DNA from: Christensenella sp. UBA1214
Lineage (GTDB): Bacteria; Bacillota; Clostridia; Christensenellales; CAG-138
Assembly: GCA_002309375.1 (NCBI GenBank)
Contig: DBXK01000052.1
Location: forward strand, 27,038-42,351
Direction: 5' to 3'
Length of the DNA stretch: 15,314 nt
The translations under genes were made by a program, and so were the position numbers. A model generated the notes under the pieces. The model searched no databases. It was not told the DNA's origin and saw only the letters and a list, made by a program, of their open reading frames with translations. Shown one piece after another: positions 1-8,700 of the stretch (position 1 is the stretch's first letter; each line of letters begins with the position of its first letter).

Positions 1-620
1 ACGCTGCCGATCACGATCGCATAGGTCAGGAAGGTCACGGGCTGATCTTCACCGCTCACCTTTCCGTCCATGAATACGGCGGCGAGTATCATAAGCACCA
101 CGAAAACATGGATGAGGATGCCCCTCTTTTCGGATTTGGCGCTGAAGAAATAATTCCTGACGCTGCGATAGAGCAAGTAGGCGAGGAGCAGCAGGCTGAT
201 GTACAGGCAGGTCTTCGAGAGGGGGCCGCCATAATAGTGGTTTGTATTGTCGATCCAGAGGCAGATATGCGAAAAGTATGCCGTGATATGTATGAGAAAA
301 TTGGCGAGCGCCAGCGCCCAGCAGCCGAGGTGCTTTTCATCCGGGCAGATGATATAGAGAAACAGTATCAGGATTACGGGGCGCACCGTGTAACCGTAAA
401 CGGATGCGGTGGTACGCCAAAACCGGCGGAGCGGACCCGCCGCAAGGGCGTTTTCGACGATATTCTGAGCGACGAGGGTAAGGCTCAGCGCGATTATAAT
501 AAACATTATGACGCGGTGCTTTTTGCTGATATAGGGATCGAGCACCACGGTGACGGTGAGGCCGATCAGCAAAAAGCAAACCGGGAACAGCGGCATCAGC
601 GTGTTGATATTCCATACCAT
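1..620 (-). CDS. Seven-helix membrane sensor module (C-terminus beyond window)
   Basis: This leftward frame starts with ATG at 620-618, preceded by AGAGGTG 8 nt upstream, and runs off the window with 206 codons visible. Those residues form about seven hydrophobic helices at roughly 9-27, 36-52, 75-92, 99-121, 136-152, 166-184 and 195 onward, separated by short polar loops. The stretches GYTVRP (76-81) and NxxHYYGGPL (near 125-134) resemble the N-terminal seven-helix input region found in clostridial sensor histidine kinases and GGDEF diguanylate cyclases. The output domain would lie to the left of the window, so the biochemical role (kinase or cyclase) cannot be decided here. It probably senses an envelope or extracellular cue. 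It is divergent from the secreted-protein operon and may or may not control it. The membrane topology is read directly; the signalling role is inference. Confidence 0.6.
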   Translation of the reverse strand, partial: MVWNINTLMPLFPVCFLLIGLTVTVVLDPYISKKHRVIMFIIIALSLTLVAQNIVENALAAGPLRRFWRTTASVYGYTVRPVILILFLYIICPDEKHLGCWALALANFLIHITAYFSHICLWIDNTNHYYGGPLSKTCLYISLLLLAYLLYRSVRNYFFSAKSEKRGILIHVFVVLMILAAVFMDGKVSGEDQPVTFLTYAIVIGS

Positions 621-650
621 AGCGATCGCACCTCTTTTTAATGAATCTAT

Positions 651-677
651 ACCGGCTAAATGATACACGATGCCGGT
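651..677. promoter_or_regulatory. Inverted repeat across the -10 box, possible operator
   Basis: ACCGGC at 651-656 and GCCGGT at 672-677 are perfect reverse complements separated by 15 nt, and the -10 box of the leftward promoter (660-665) lies between them. A repressor bound here would block RNA polymerase. The arms are only 6 bp, so chance is possible. Confidence 0.35.
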
Positions 678-688
678 TCGGTTGTCAA
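660..688 (-). promoter_or_regulatory. Sigma-A type promoter of the leftward membrane sensor gene
   Basis: On the minus strand TTGACA (688-683) is followed by exactly 17 nt and TATCAT (665-660), about 40 nt upstream of the start codon at 620. The -35 is a perfect consensus and the -10 matches 5 of 6. An inverted repeat (ACCGGC 651-656, GCCGGT 672-677) brackets the -10 element and could be an operator. Confidence 0.75.
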
Positions 689-710
689 ATCTGCGGTTTA
701 ATCCGTTTTA

Positions 711-752
711 TGTTGGACATTTGTTGGACAGCCCCTGATATTATTGTATTTG
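711..752 (+). promoter_or_regulatory. Putative promoter/operator region of the secreted-protein operon
   Basis: Two identical 9-mers TGTTGGACA lie at 711-719 and 722-730, an 11-bp period of about one helical turn. Each contains TTGGAC, a fair -35 element. From the second copy, a 17-nt spacer leads to a weak -10 (TATTTG, 747-752); TATTAT at 739-744 is a better -10 but is poorly spaced. The tandem repeat could equally be an activator site substituting for a weak promoter. Confidence 0.35.
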
Positions 753-770
753 TATAGGTATATTCATCGG

Positions 771-790
771 CGGATCCGGGCGCGGATCCG
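771..790 (+). promoter_or_regulatory. 5'-UTR hairpin just upstream of the ribosome binding site
   Basis: CGGATCCG occurs at 771-778 and again at 783-790 around the 4-nt loop GGCG. It gives a perfect 8-bp GC-rich stem that ends 2 nt before the AAAGGAG ribosome binding site (793-799) of the next gene. In the leader RNA it could influence translation or mRNA stability. No U-tract follows, so it is not an intrinsic terminator. Confidence 0.5.
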
Positions 791-804
791 TGAAAGGAGC
801 GTAT

Positions 805-1875
805 ATGAGGGCTTTTAAGGGAAAAAGCGCAAGGCTGCGCACGGTGCTTTTGATCGGTATCGCGGCGCTGCTTGCCGCCGCCGTGATCGGCGCGACCGTC
901 GGCGCGAAATACGTTAAGGAGATCCGCATACCGTGCACTCTCATAATCAGGGCCGGTCTTGCGGACAAGGTCGCCGTGCTCGAGCACGAGCCGCTGCGCC
1001 AGCCCGACGGCACTTATCAGCTCGATCAATCGAAGGAGGTCTCCGAAAGCGAGTTCGTACTCATGCCGGGCGTGGATGCGGCGCGGGATCCATTTGTTCG
1101 AATCGAACGCAAGACCGATATTCCCGCATTTGTTTATGTCGAGGTCGTCAGCACGCTCGATGGAAAGGTCTCGTTCACTCTGATCGGGGATTGGGAAAAG
1201 CTCGAGGGCGTGACCGGTCAAAACGGCGGCGAGGTCTACGCGTATAATGATACGGTCGCTTCGGAAGGTGAAGAGGATATCGAACTCTTCCTCCTTGAGG
1301 ACGACGCCGTTACCGTCAGCCACACCTATATTGCGGAGGGCGAAGCCGAAACGAATCTGAGCTTTTATCCATACATGGCAAAGGCTGAAGAAGGAAAAAC
1401 TGCTGAAGAATGCTTCGATAAAAACAAGATCGGCTTCGGAGATACCGGCAAATACACCCCCGCGCCGCAGGGCGAGGTCACCGTTGACGGGGACGGCAAG
1501 GCGGTCGTCGGCGATATTGGCTACACGGTCTATGTGCGTGCGGCGGTCATCGCAAACTGGAAGACGGAGGACGGCAGCATATATGGCAAAAACGCCGAAG
1601 AGGGAACGGATTACACCTTTACCGCAGGCAGCGGCTGGTTCAAGGCGGGCGACGGGTATTACTACTATTCAAATCCCGTCGAAAGCGGGGACGAAACGAG
1701 CGCGCTCATAACGGACTTCTCGGCAATAACCGAAGCGCCGAACGGGTGCAGCCTTTCGGTGGACATCTCCGCGGAGATAATTCAGGAATCGGGTTCAACG
1801 GACGATGAAGATACCCCGACCGTTACGGCGGTTTGGGGCTGCACGATCGGCAGCGACCGTGTCATAACGAAGTAA
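805..1875 (+). CDS. Secreted TasA/camelysin-like (SipW-type signal) matrix protein
   Basis: The 356-residue protein begins with a basic stretch, a hydrophobic helix and an Ala/Gly-rich end (about residues 1-35). This resembles SipW-dependent signal peptides of TasA/CalY-like biofilm-fibre and spore-coat proteins. The first half contains a DPFVRIE...PAFVYVEVV segment (about 95-117), like the 'SDPFV-N-G..AYVRV' strand of that family. The second half (about 240-325) contains GWFKAGDGYYYYSNPV and a SLSVDISAEIIQ strand, then an acidic linker and a terminal TAVWG. This suggests two tandem copies of the camelysin fold. ATG 805 is preferred because AAAGGAG (793-799) sits 5 nt upstream; an in-frame GTG at 790 lies inside the leader hairpin and has no such site. 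The gene lies 18 bp before a giant adhesin gene and is surely co-transcribed with it. The secreted structural role is inferred from family resemblance; no SipW peptidase gene is in the window. Confidence 0.7.
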   Translation: MRAFKGKSARLRTVLLIGIAALLAAAVIGATVGAKYVKEIRIPCTLIIRAGLADKVAVLEHEPLRQPDGTYQLDQSKEVSESEFVLMPGVDAARDPFVRIERKTDIPAFVYVEVVSTLDGKVSFTLIGDWEKLEGVTGQNGGEVYAYNDTVASEGEEDIELFLLEDDAVTVSHTYIAEGEAETNLSFYPYMAKAEEGKTAEECFDKNKIGFGDTGKYTPAPQGEVTVDGDGKAVVGDIGYTVYVRAAVIANWKTEDGSIYGKNAEEGTDYTFTAGSGWFKAGDGYYYYSNPVESGDETSALITDFSAITEAPNGCSLSVDISAEIIQESGSTDDEDTPTVTAVWGCTIGSDRVITK

Positions 1876-1893
1876 AGCGCAGGAGGCGAGCAA

Positions 1894-4800
1894 ATGAAAA
1901 CCAACATGATAAAAAAATATTTCACGCTGCTCCTTGCGGCGATAATGCTGTTTGCGTCTCTGCCTGTCAGCGCAACGATCGAAGCCGTCGGCAAGAACTC
2001 GTCCGAGCCTGTCGTGACGACAGAGATCGTCGATGTGCCCGCATCCTCGCCCGCCGAAGCAGCGGCCGCTCCCGCCGCGTCGGACCAGGTGGAATACGAA
2101 GCCGTGTCCGGAACCTATAACATTGTCGGCGAGGTGCTGGCAAACGCATTCAACAGCATTGAGGAGGATCCCGAAAGGACAAGATCCTTGCTTGAATCGT
2201 ACCCCACGGAGGAACACGAACCCGAGTATTATGAGGCTTCCCTCAGGATACGTTACCTTGCTGACGGCGGGGACGAGCCCAATTATCTGGTTTACAGGGA
2301 CAGCTTCCTTATTATACCCGAGGAGCAGAGCGCAGACTACGAGACAGCCTATTCCGAGGACGGGCTGACGGTCATCATCACCCCGGCAATTCCCGCAGAA
2401 GCCCTTGCGGACAGGACAGGTATAGTCTTCCTGCATGAGAATATCGGCTGCGACGAGGTGCTGGTATTTGCCGAAGAGCCGGAGCTTGCCGAAGACTCTG
2501 TGACTCTTCGCTTAAAGAGCCCGCAGGATATAGCCTTGACCGAGCTTTTTTCCGACGGCAAGTTGGAGTATAAAGGCGACGGCTCGCAGGCGCCGGGCAA
2601 TCAGGGCGTCAGCGTGGACTTTGAAACGAATCCCTCCGGCACCAACTGGGAGGGTGAGATAACGAGCTTCGAGCCCTCCTGGCCCTCGGCAAGCGTTTAT
2701 GTAAACGTATGGAAGCTCAAGTTTGAGCTTGTTCTGAATCTCAAGTTCGATATGGACTTCAGACTCCATACGACTGGCGCGAGCGGCGGTCGTGAGAGCG
2801 TTACCATCGCGGGCGTTCACGTACCGATAGAGCTCTTTACGATCAACGTGCTGTACAAGCTGCAAACGGAGTTCTATGACAACGTGCCCCTTGAGATGGA
2901 GGGTACTATTTCGACCGATATCGATATCACGATGAGCCTGCTCTTCGGTACGCGCATCTCCAAGTACAGGAACCCCGTCGTATTGAACAGGCTCAACATA
3001 TTGGATGAAAGCTGGGTAAACAGGGACGTTCGTTTCTATATCGGCTCGCAGCTTCTTATTCAGGGCGGTTTCCTTGAGATCAGCATCAATCTATGGTTCT
3101 ATACCGTGCAGATAGGCCCGGTGCTTTCTCTCAATTACGACAACATGGGCGGATGCTATGTTACCGCCAGGCTTGAAAAGGATACGTACGACTCCGGACA
3201 GACCGGACAGGTTTCGATACATACCTGCGCGGCTGTGGGAGAGCCGGGCTGTCTTGGCATCACGATACGCGAGGTGCACCGAAGTTCCGTCTATTTCAAG
3301 GTCGATCTTTATTTCGACGATTGGTCTTTCTACTTTGTTGATTCCGGTGAGGTAGATGACGGCACGACGCACTTCCATAATTCCCTCACATTTGATTCGG
3401 GAATGCGTGACGGCGTCTGCCCGCACATTTTCTACAAGGTTCCCGTCGCAGTTTGGCTCGACGACGCAAGGACGATGCCCGCCGCGGATATGACCGTGAG
3501 CCCCGCGGATGCTTTGGAGCTTGCGGAGCCCGAACGCGCGCTCGTCACCTCTGTCACAGGGGAAGACGGCATGGCTTATATCTATCTGCCCTACAGGGCG
3601 GACTACCGCTATATGCTCGTTGCCACGGGAACAAACAACAACCTGACCATGGCGGGCACCGGGCGTCAACCGCATAATATTATCCGGGACGAAAACGAGA
3701 CCGTGAACATAGTCCTGAAGCCCGATGAAAAGATCACGGTAAAGACGAATATCGTTTGGGAGGTGGACGTCGATAAACATGAGGAACCCACCGGTTACTA
3801 CAACGGCATATTCCTGATGCTTTTCAGGCGCAAAGCAGGCACCGATGCAGAGTGGGAGATGACCGATTATTATTGGAACGTTGACAGTACGACCGGATGG
3901 AACGTTGACGACGTTGAGGTTCCCAAATTCGGCATTTCCGACGGTACAGCCTTCCTTTACGAATATCGTGTGCGCATTATGGAGCAGAACGACTATCATG
4001 GCTACGATATTATCTCTCCTGAAAACTATTTCTGTTATATTCTGCGCGGAGTGGACGCCTTTACCGACGCTGCGGGCAACGCGGAACAGTCACATACCAA
4101 CAAGTACTATATAAGCTATGATGAAAACGCCACCGAAGAAACGATCGAGACGACCGTCGTCGGTACAGCGGTGATGGATGTCCAGATCAACAAGCGTTGG
4201 ATGCTTGCAGACCCCGAAGGCAAGCCGGAATACGTTTATCTGGCGCTGCTGCAAAAGCCCGCGACAGGTTGGGAAAACATCGCGATCGAGCGCGGCGTGC
4301 CCACCGATTGGACTCTCATCATGAACCCCCTAAGCGGCGGGGAGAACACACTTAAGTCCCTTGTTCAGAATGAGTTGCTTTATTCAAGGGACGATCTCAG
4401 CCGTATAGAGAACGTGCCGCTTGCGATCGATATATTCAACGCCGCCAACGACTGGAGCAGATCCTTTATGGTGCGCAAATACCGCAGCGGCATTAGGATG
4501 CAGTACGAGGGATATGAGCTTGACAACTCCGTTTTCGAGACCTTCCTCAAAAACGAGTACGACCTGAACGTATCGGCAAGGGTCGCGTCCTTTGGCGATT
4601 ATCTCAGCATTCCCGGCGTTGCGACATTTGACTACGACTATTATACGCAGATAGCCGAGGTGATAAACACCGATCCTGCCGAGCATACCCTGCACGGCAC
4701 CGTGCGCTGGCAGGAATCCTATTGGGACGAACCTACGGAATATGTTGTTCTGCATATTAAAAAGAACGGGGTGCCGATAAAGGATATCACGCTCAACAAG

Positions 4801-7800
4801 GAGGATTTCGGCAGCTCGAGGGTATGGTTCTGGCAGCTCGACCTTGAAGACTACGATCCCGAAGCGGAATACACCGTAACCGAGACCATCCCGTTTGGCG
4901 ACGAAGGCCCCGCATGGGTCGGTGTGCCTTACGGACTTGACGTTGTTAATTACATTATCTGGTATGATTCGGTCCAGGCGGAAGCACAGGCGGTATTCGA
5001 CATAGAGCCCGACGAAGATATGCAGCTTATGTTCCGTGTCGAGGACAACGTCACCGGGAAAGATGGGTGGAGATTTATTTTAAGCAAGGATAACGGTTGG
5101 TGGAACCGCGACCCAAGCTTGAATAAGACCGAGGTGGCAGAAATATCGAACTATTCGGTCGCTGCACCTGATTTGCCCGGCTACGTCGCCGTAAAGGAAG
5201 CACCTTACGCATATACTCGCCCGGGCTGGGGAAATCTTTTCTACAACTTCACCGTTCGTTATCTGCGCAAGAGCGATAACCTCATGCTCTTAATAAACCA
5301 TGATTTTGTGTTTAACGGTGAGGAATACCCGAGCGAAGCCGTGCCGCAGGACGTTTTTGTGGACGTGTACCGCAATGAAGAAAAAATAGCGACTGAGCAG
5401 TTGGCTCACGGCGGAATACATACAAACAATGTGCCTGTTCGGACGGACGCACAGGGAAATCGTCTCAGTCGCACGGACAGCAACGGAAACAAATACGTTT
5501 ATACCTTAAGACCGCAAGCTTTCGATGGCTTTAAGGCAACGATAAGTTTAGATTCACAAACTCAGGATTGCATCTTCCTCCGCGTGACCTACACATGGGT
5601 CGGCTCCGACTACATGAACGTAGCCGGCACAGTCAACTGGGAGGGCGACGAGGGGCATGAAAGCCTCCGCCCCGAGAGCGTGCAGCTTTCCGTCGTCAAC
5701 AAGCACGAGGAATACGTGAAGACCATCACCGTTCCCGTAAACTCCGACGGCACCTATGAGGCCAAGTACCTCCCCGGTCACGACGCGAAGGGCAATGAGC
5801 TGACCTACTCCGTCATCGAGAGCCACGTTTACGGCTATACCGCGACCTACTCCGAGCCCGTGTTCGACGAGCAGACCCGCACGTGGACCTGCAGCGTCAC
5901 CAATAAGCTGACGGGTTATTACCCAATGACCGTCAAGAAGACCGTCGAGGGCCACCCCGAGAACGAGAACGAGGAGTATAAATTCAGACTCGATCCGAAG
6001 TTCGGTTACGAGGGCGAGGATCAAACCTACCCCCAGCCGCTGAAAAACGATCTCACAATCAACGGCGCGGGCGAAACCAAGGCTGAGTTCTTCATCGACG
6101 AGGACGGCATCTACGTCTACTCCCTAAATGAGATTAAGGGCGAGGACGAAGCCTGCAAATATGACGAGGCCGTTCGCGAGGTGCTGGTGGTAAAGAGCAC
6201 CAACCCCGACGGCACGGTCAAGTTCAAGAGCTGGGTGACGAAGGAGGGCGAGGTCCCGACCGACGACAATTCGACGAATATCGCCGAGTTCGTCAACCGC
6301 TATCCGTCGCTCACCATCGAGAAGGAATGGGATATCGACCTTGAGCAGAAGGACAGGCCGGACAGCATCGAAGCCGTCGTTCAAAAGAAGAAGGACGGCA
6401 AGTGGGAGACCGTGAAGCTTGTCAAATTGGACGATGACAACGATTGGAAGGCTTCGCTTTATATTGAGGGCTACAGCTCCGGCAGCTCCGATTACCGCGT
6501 GCGCGAGCTTCGCGAGGAAACCGCCCTTCAGGAGCTTGGCGGAAGGCTGCGCGAATTGATCGTGCAGGGCAAGGAAAAGTACGACGAGTGGATCTCGATC
6601 TTGAGGACCGAGGGCAAGACCTATTGGGACAGCCTGCCGGAGGATATCAGAAACGCCGCGGACGAGGGCTACGATTCGCTGCTCGACAAGCTCGGCACAA
6701 CGCCGAATAACCTATACGAAAAGCTGATGGAGCTGCTCTCCTTCGCATCTGCTGACGCACGAATCGTCTATGACGAGGACGACAGCGACAAGGGCGAAAC
6801 GACGAATGAGGTCACTTATCACGTTGACGAATACGTTTCTGTCCTCTCCGGGGGCACTGAGGACGCGCACGTCACGAAGTATAAGGTGGAGTATAAAAAT
6901 AGCGGCAGCACATACACAATCACCAATATGGCGATCCTCGAGATCGACGTTATAAAGCGTTGGATCGGCATCGGCGTTGACGACGACGATATGCCCGATT
7001 CCGCGTGGGTCGTACTCATGTGCAGCCCGAAGGAGGGCGCGCTCGACAAAGCCAAAGATCTTGCAAGCGCTGCGGGGATCGATATCGGCGGAGTACTCGA
7101 TTACGAATTCCCCGTGATAAACCCCGAGGAGGGCGGCAAGGACGCGCTGACGCTGCTCAGCGAGCTGACGATCGGCCTCGACGTGAGCATGATAGGCAAA
7201 ATCGCCAAAAAGATCTTCGGCATCAAGATACCGGAGCTTGCGGTCGCCAAGGTCGATGAGGACTGTGACTGGAAGGCCGAGTTCGTTCTCAGCAAGTACA
7301 ACTGCGGCATTCCGATGGATTATAAAGGCGCCGAGCTTTGGAGCGAGGTCATCAGACAGATCATCAAGTACCTCATCGGGTTCTCGCTTCCCGTTTCGTT
7401 CAATCCGTTTGACGGCTATATCAGTATCCCGACCAAGGCGATCCCGACGATACTCGGCATCGAGGACCCCGAGGATATTCTCGACCTCTCCGGTCTCGCG
7501 GGCAAGGCGCTTGCAAAGGCCAAGTCGCTGACCATGGACGATATAAAGAACTTCGGCTGGAGCACGGTGGTGGACGACTATCACCTCATGGCGAACGTCA
7601 TAAATATCAAGATCGATTGGGATAACGATGACGATGATACGCTCAGCGGCTCCAAGTTCTGGGTGGACGACGATGAGGATAAGCGCCCCGACTATATCAA
7701 GATCCACGTCAAGGATGCCGACGGGGAGATTGCCGGCTCTCCTATAATACTTTCCAAGTCCGACTTTGAGGATAAGGACGAATGGGATTGGGAGCTGACT

Positions 7801-8625
7801 CTGCCCGACGATCCTGACGGTCTGTTCAGTGATGCCACCTATGTCGTTTCGGAGGAGTATCCGGATGGCTATGAGTACAAGGACGATTACACCTGCGAGA
7901 TCGACGGGCTCGATATCACGAACACCTGGCATAAGGAGGATTTCACTATCTCCGGCACGAAGATATGGCAGGATGGGAATGATGCGGACGGCATCCGCCC
8001 GGAGACCGTCACGATCCGCCTGCTTGCGGACGGCGTGGAGGTCGCTTCCGCCGTGACCTCAAGGGCGGGCGACTGGAAGTATTTCTTCCCGAATCAGCCG
8101 AAGACGAAGGACGGCAGGACGATCCGCTACACCGTAACCGAGGACCCCGTCCCCGGTTACGGGATGAGGACCGACGGGTATAACGTGATCAACTTCCATT
8201 ACAGCGGCGTGCTGAGGATCAGCGTGACCCGCTCCGCCGAGGACGCCGCGAGGGAGCAGAGCTTCATCTTCGCGGTCGAAGGGCCGGACGGCGAGAATGC
8301 GCTGTCTCTCGAAGTTATGATCGTGCTTGCGGCCGGAGAAACGAGCGCAAGCGCCGTGATAAAAGCCCTGCCCGCCGGCGAGTATTCCGTCACGGAAAGC
8401 TCGGATTGGAGCTGGCGATACTTCGAGGAAAACGGCAAGACCGTCAAGGTCGAGCCCGGAAAAACAGCGGAAGCAAGCTTCGGGCTCGATATCGATGACC
8501 CGTATTGGCTCGATGCTTGCGGCTCGGAGGACACCGAAAGCGCAAGCGCCGCTCCATCAACGCAAACCGCGGCGATCCTGCCCGATACGGACGAGGATAA
8601 AAAGCGTTACAGACAAAACGTCTGA
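1894..8625 (+). CDS. Giant secreted Cna_B / FctA-type pilin-domain surface protein
   Basis: The 2243-residue protein has a signal peptide (1-27, ending LPVSA), an Ala/Pro-rich linker (about 47-65), an unclassified beta-rich N-terminal region (about 70-605) and a chain of Cna_B-like beta-sandwiches. Approximate modules are 613-745, 760-927 (with insertion), 930-1028, 1029-1240 (divergent), 1241-1340, an FctA-type pilin isopeptide domain 1341-1471, 1472-1680 and 1681-1909 (both with long helical insertions), 1910-2013, 2014-2104 and a last small beta domain 2105-2200. Isopeptide triads are visible, for example K1921/E1987/N2010 and K2023/E2083/N2100. The C-terminus reads LPDTD (2229-2233) plus ten charged residues, with no hydrophobic anchor. 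ATG 1894 has AGGAGG 7 nt upstream. Such proteins form covalently locked stalks for adhesion or matrix. Co-transcription with the TasA-like gene suggests a joint extracellular structure. The ligand is unknown. Confidence 0.85.
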   Translation: MKTNMIKKYFTLLLAAIMLFASLPVSATIEAVGKNSSEPVVTTEIVDVPASSPAEAAAAPAASDQVEYEAVSGTYNIVGEVLANAFNSIEEDPERTRSLLESYPTEEHEPEYYEASLRIRYLADGGDEPNYLVYRDSFLIIPEEQSADYETAYSEDGLTVIITPAIPAEALADRTGIVFLHENIGCDEVLVFAEEPELAEDSVTLRLKSPQDIALTELFSDGKLEYKGDGSQAPGNQGVSVDFETNPSGTNWEGEITSFEPSWPSASVYVNVWKLKFELVLNLKFDMDFRLHTTGASGGRESVTIAGVHVPIELFTINVLYKLQTEFYDNVPLEMEGTISTDIDITMSLLFGTRISKYRNPVVLNRLNILDESWVNRDVRFYIGSQLLIQGGFLEISINLWFYTVQIGPVLSLNYDNMGGCYVTARLEKDTYDSGQTGQVSIHTCAAVGEPGCLGITIREVHRSSVYFKVDLYFDDWSFYFVDSGEVDDGTTHFHNSLTFDSGMRDGVCPHIFYKVPVAVWLDDARTMPAADMTVSPADALELAEPERALVTSVTGEDGMAYIYLPYRADYRYMLVATGTNNNLTMAGTGRQPHNIIRDENETVNIVLKPDEKITVKTNIVWEVDVDKHEEPTGYYNGIFLMLFRRKAGTDAEWEMTDYYWNVDSTTGWNVDDVEVPKFGISDGTAFLYEYRVRIMEQNDYHGYDIISPENYFCYILRGVDAFTDAAGNAEQSHTNKYYISYDENATEETIETTVVGTAVMDVQINKRWMLADPEGKPEYVYLALLQKPATGWENIAIERGVPTDWTLIMNPLSGGENTLKSLVQNELLYSRDDLSRIENVPLAIDIFNAANDWSRSFMVRKYRSGIRMQYEGYELDNSVFETFLKNEYDLNVSARVASFGDYLSIPGVATFDYDYYTQIAEVINTDPAEHTLHGTVRWQESYWDEPTEYVVLHIKKNGVPIKDITLNKEDFGSSRVWFWQLDLEDYDPEAEYTVTETIPFGDEGPAWVGVPYGLDVVNYIIWYDSVQAEAQAVFDIEPDEDMQLMFRVEDNVTGKDGWRFILSKDNGWWNRDPSLNKTEVAEISNYSVAAPDLPGYVAVKEAPYAYTRPGWGNLFYNFTVRYLRKSDNLMLLINHDFVFNGEEYPSEAVPQDVFVDVYRNEEKIATEQLAHGGIHTNNVPVRTDAQGNRLSRTDSNGNKYVYTLRPQAFDGFKATISLDSQTQDCIFLRVTYTWVGSDYMNVAGTVNWEGDEGHESLRPESVQLSVVNKHEEYVKTITVPVNSDGTYEAKYLPGHDAKGNELTYSVIESHVYGYTATYSEPVFDEQTRTWTCSVTNKLTGYYPMTVKKTVEGHPENENEEYKFRLDPKFGYEGEDQTYPQPLKNDLTINGAGETKAEFFIDEDGIYVYSLNEIKGEDEACKYDEAVREVLVVKSTNPDGTVKFKSWVTKEGEVPTDDNSTNIAEFVNRYPSLTIEKEWDIDLEQKDRPDSIEAVVQKKKDGKWETVKLVKLDDDNDWKASLYIEGYSSGSSDYRVRELREETALQELGGRLRELIVQGKEKYDEWISILRTEGKTYWDSLPEDIRNAADEGYDSLLDKLGTTPNNLYEKLMELLSFASADARIVYDEDDSDKGETTNEVTYHVDEYVSVLSGGTEDAHVTKYKVEYKNSGSTYTITNMAILEIDVIKRWIGIGVDDDDMPDSAWVVLMCSPKEGALDKAKDLASAAGIDIGGVLDYEFPVINPEEGGKDALTLLSELTIGLDVSMIGKIAKKIFGIKIPELAVAKVDEDCDWKAEFVLSKYNCGIPMDYKGAELWSEVIRQIIKYLIGFSLPVSFNPFDGYISIPTKAIPTILGIEDPEDILDLSGLAGKALAKAKSLTMDDIKNFGWSTVVDDYHLMANVINIKIDWDNDDDDTLSGSKFWVDDDEDKRPDYIKIHVKDADGEIAGSPIILSKSDFEDKDEWDWELTLPDDPDGLFSDATYVVSEEYPDGYEYKDDYTCEIDGLDITNTWHKEDFTISGTKIWQDGNDADGIRPETVTIRLLADGVEVASAVTSRAGDWKYFFPNQPKTKDGRTIRYTVTEDPVPGYGMRTDGYNVINFHYSGVLRISVTRSAEDAAREQSFIFAVEGPDGENALSLEVMIVLAAGETSASAVIKALPAGEYSVTESSDWSWRYFEENGKTVKVEPGKTAEASFGLDIDDPYWLDACGSEDTESASAAPSTQTAAILPDTDEDKKRYRQNV

Positions 8626-8646
8626 TATTTACTGACATTAAAGAAT

Positions 8647-8682
8647 CTGCTGCAGGAGAAACGATCACTGCAGCAGTTTTTT
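8647..8682 (+). terminator. Intrinsic terminator of the surface-protein operon
   Basis: CTGCTGCAG (8647-8655) and CTGCAGCAG (8668-8676) are perfect complements around a 12-nt loop and are followed by TTTTTT (8677-8682), 21 bp after the stop codon. On the other strand the stem is followed by ATTCTTT, so it may also weakly stop the converging tnpV transcript. Confidence 0.9.
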
Positions 8683-8700
8683 CGTTATTTGATAATGGTT

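Noticed and set aside
108..641. Rightward open frame of 177 codons
   Set aside because: It is antisense to the leftward membrane-helix gene, which has a strong promoter, ribosome binding site and clear membrane segments. The rightward product has no such support.
3091..3999. Leftward 302-codon open frame inside the giant surface gene
   Set aside because: Antisense shadow of well-formed sense coding sequence, with no start signals.
6712..7932. Leftward 406-codon open frame inside the giant surface gene
   Set aside because: It is an antisense shadow caused by GC-biased third positions and Asp-rich codons. It has no ribosome binding site or family resemblance, and the sense frame is a clear domain protein.
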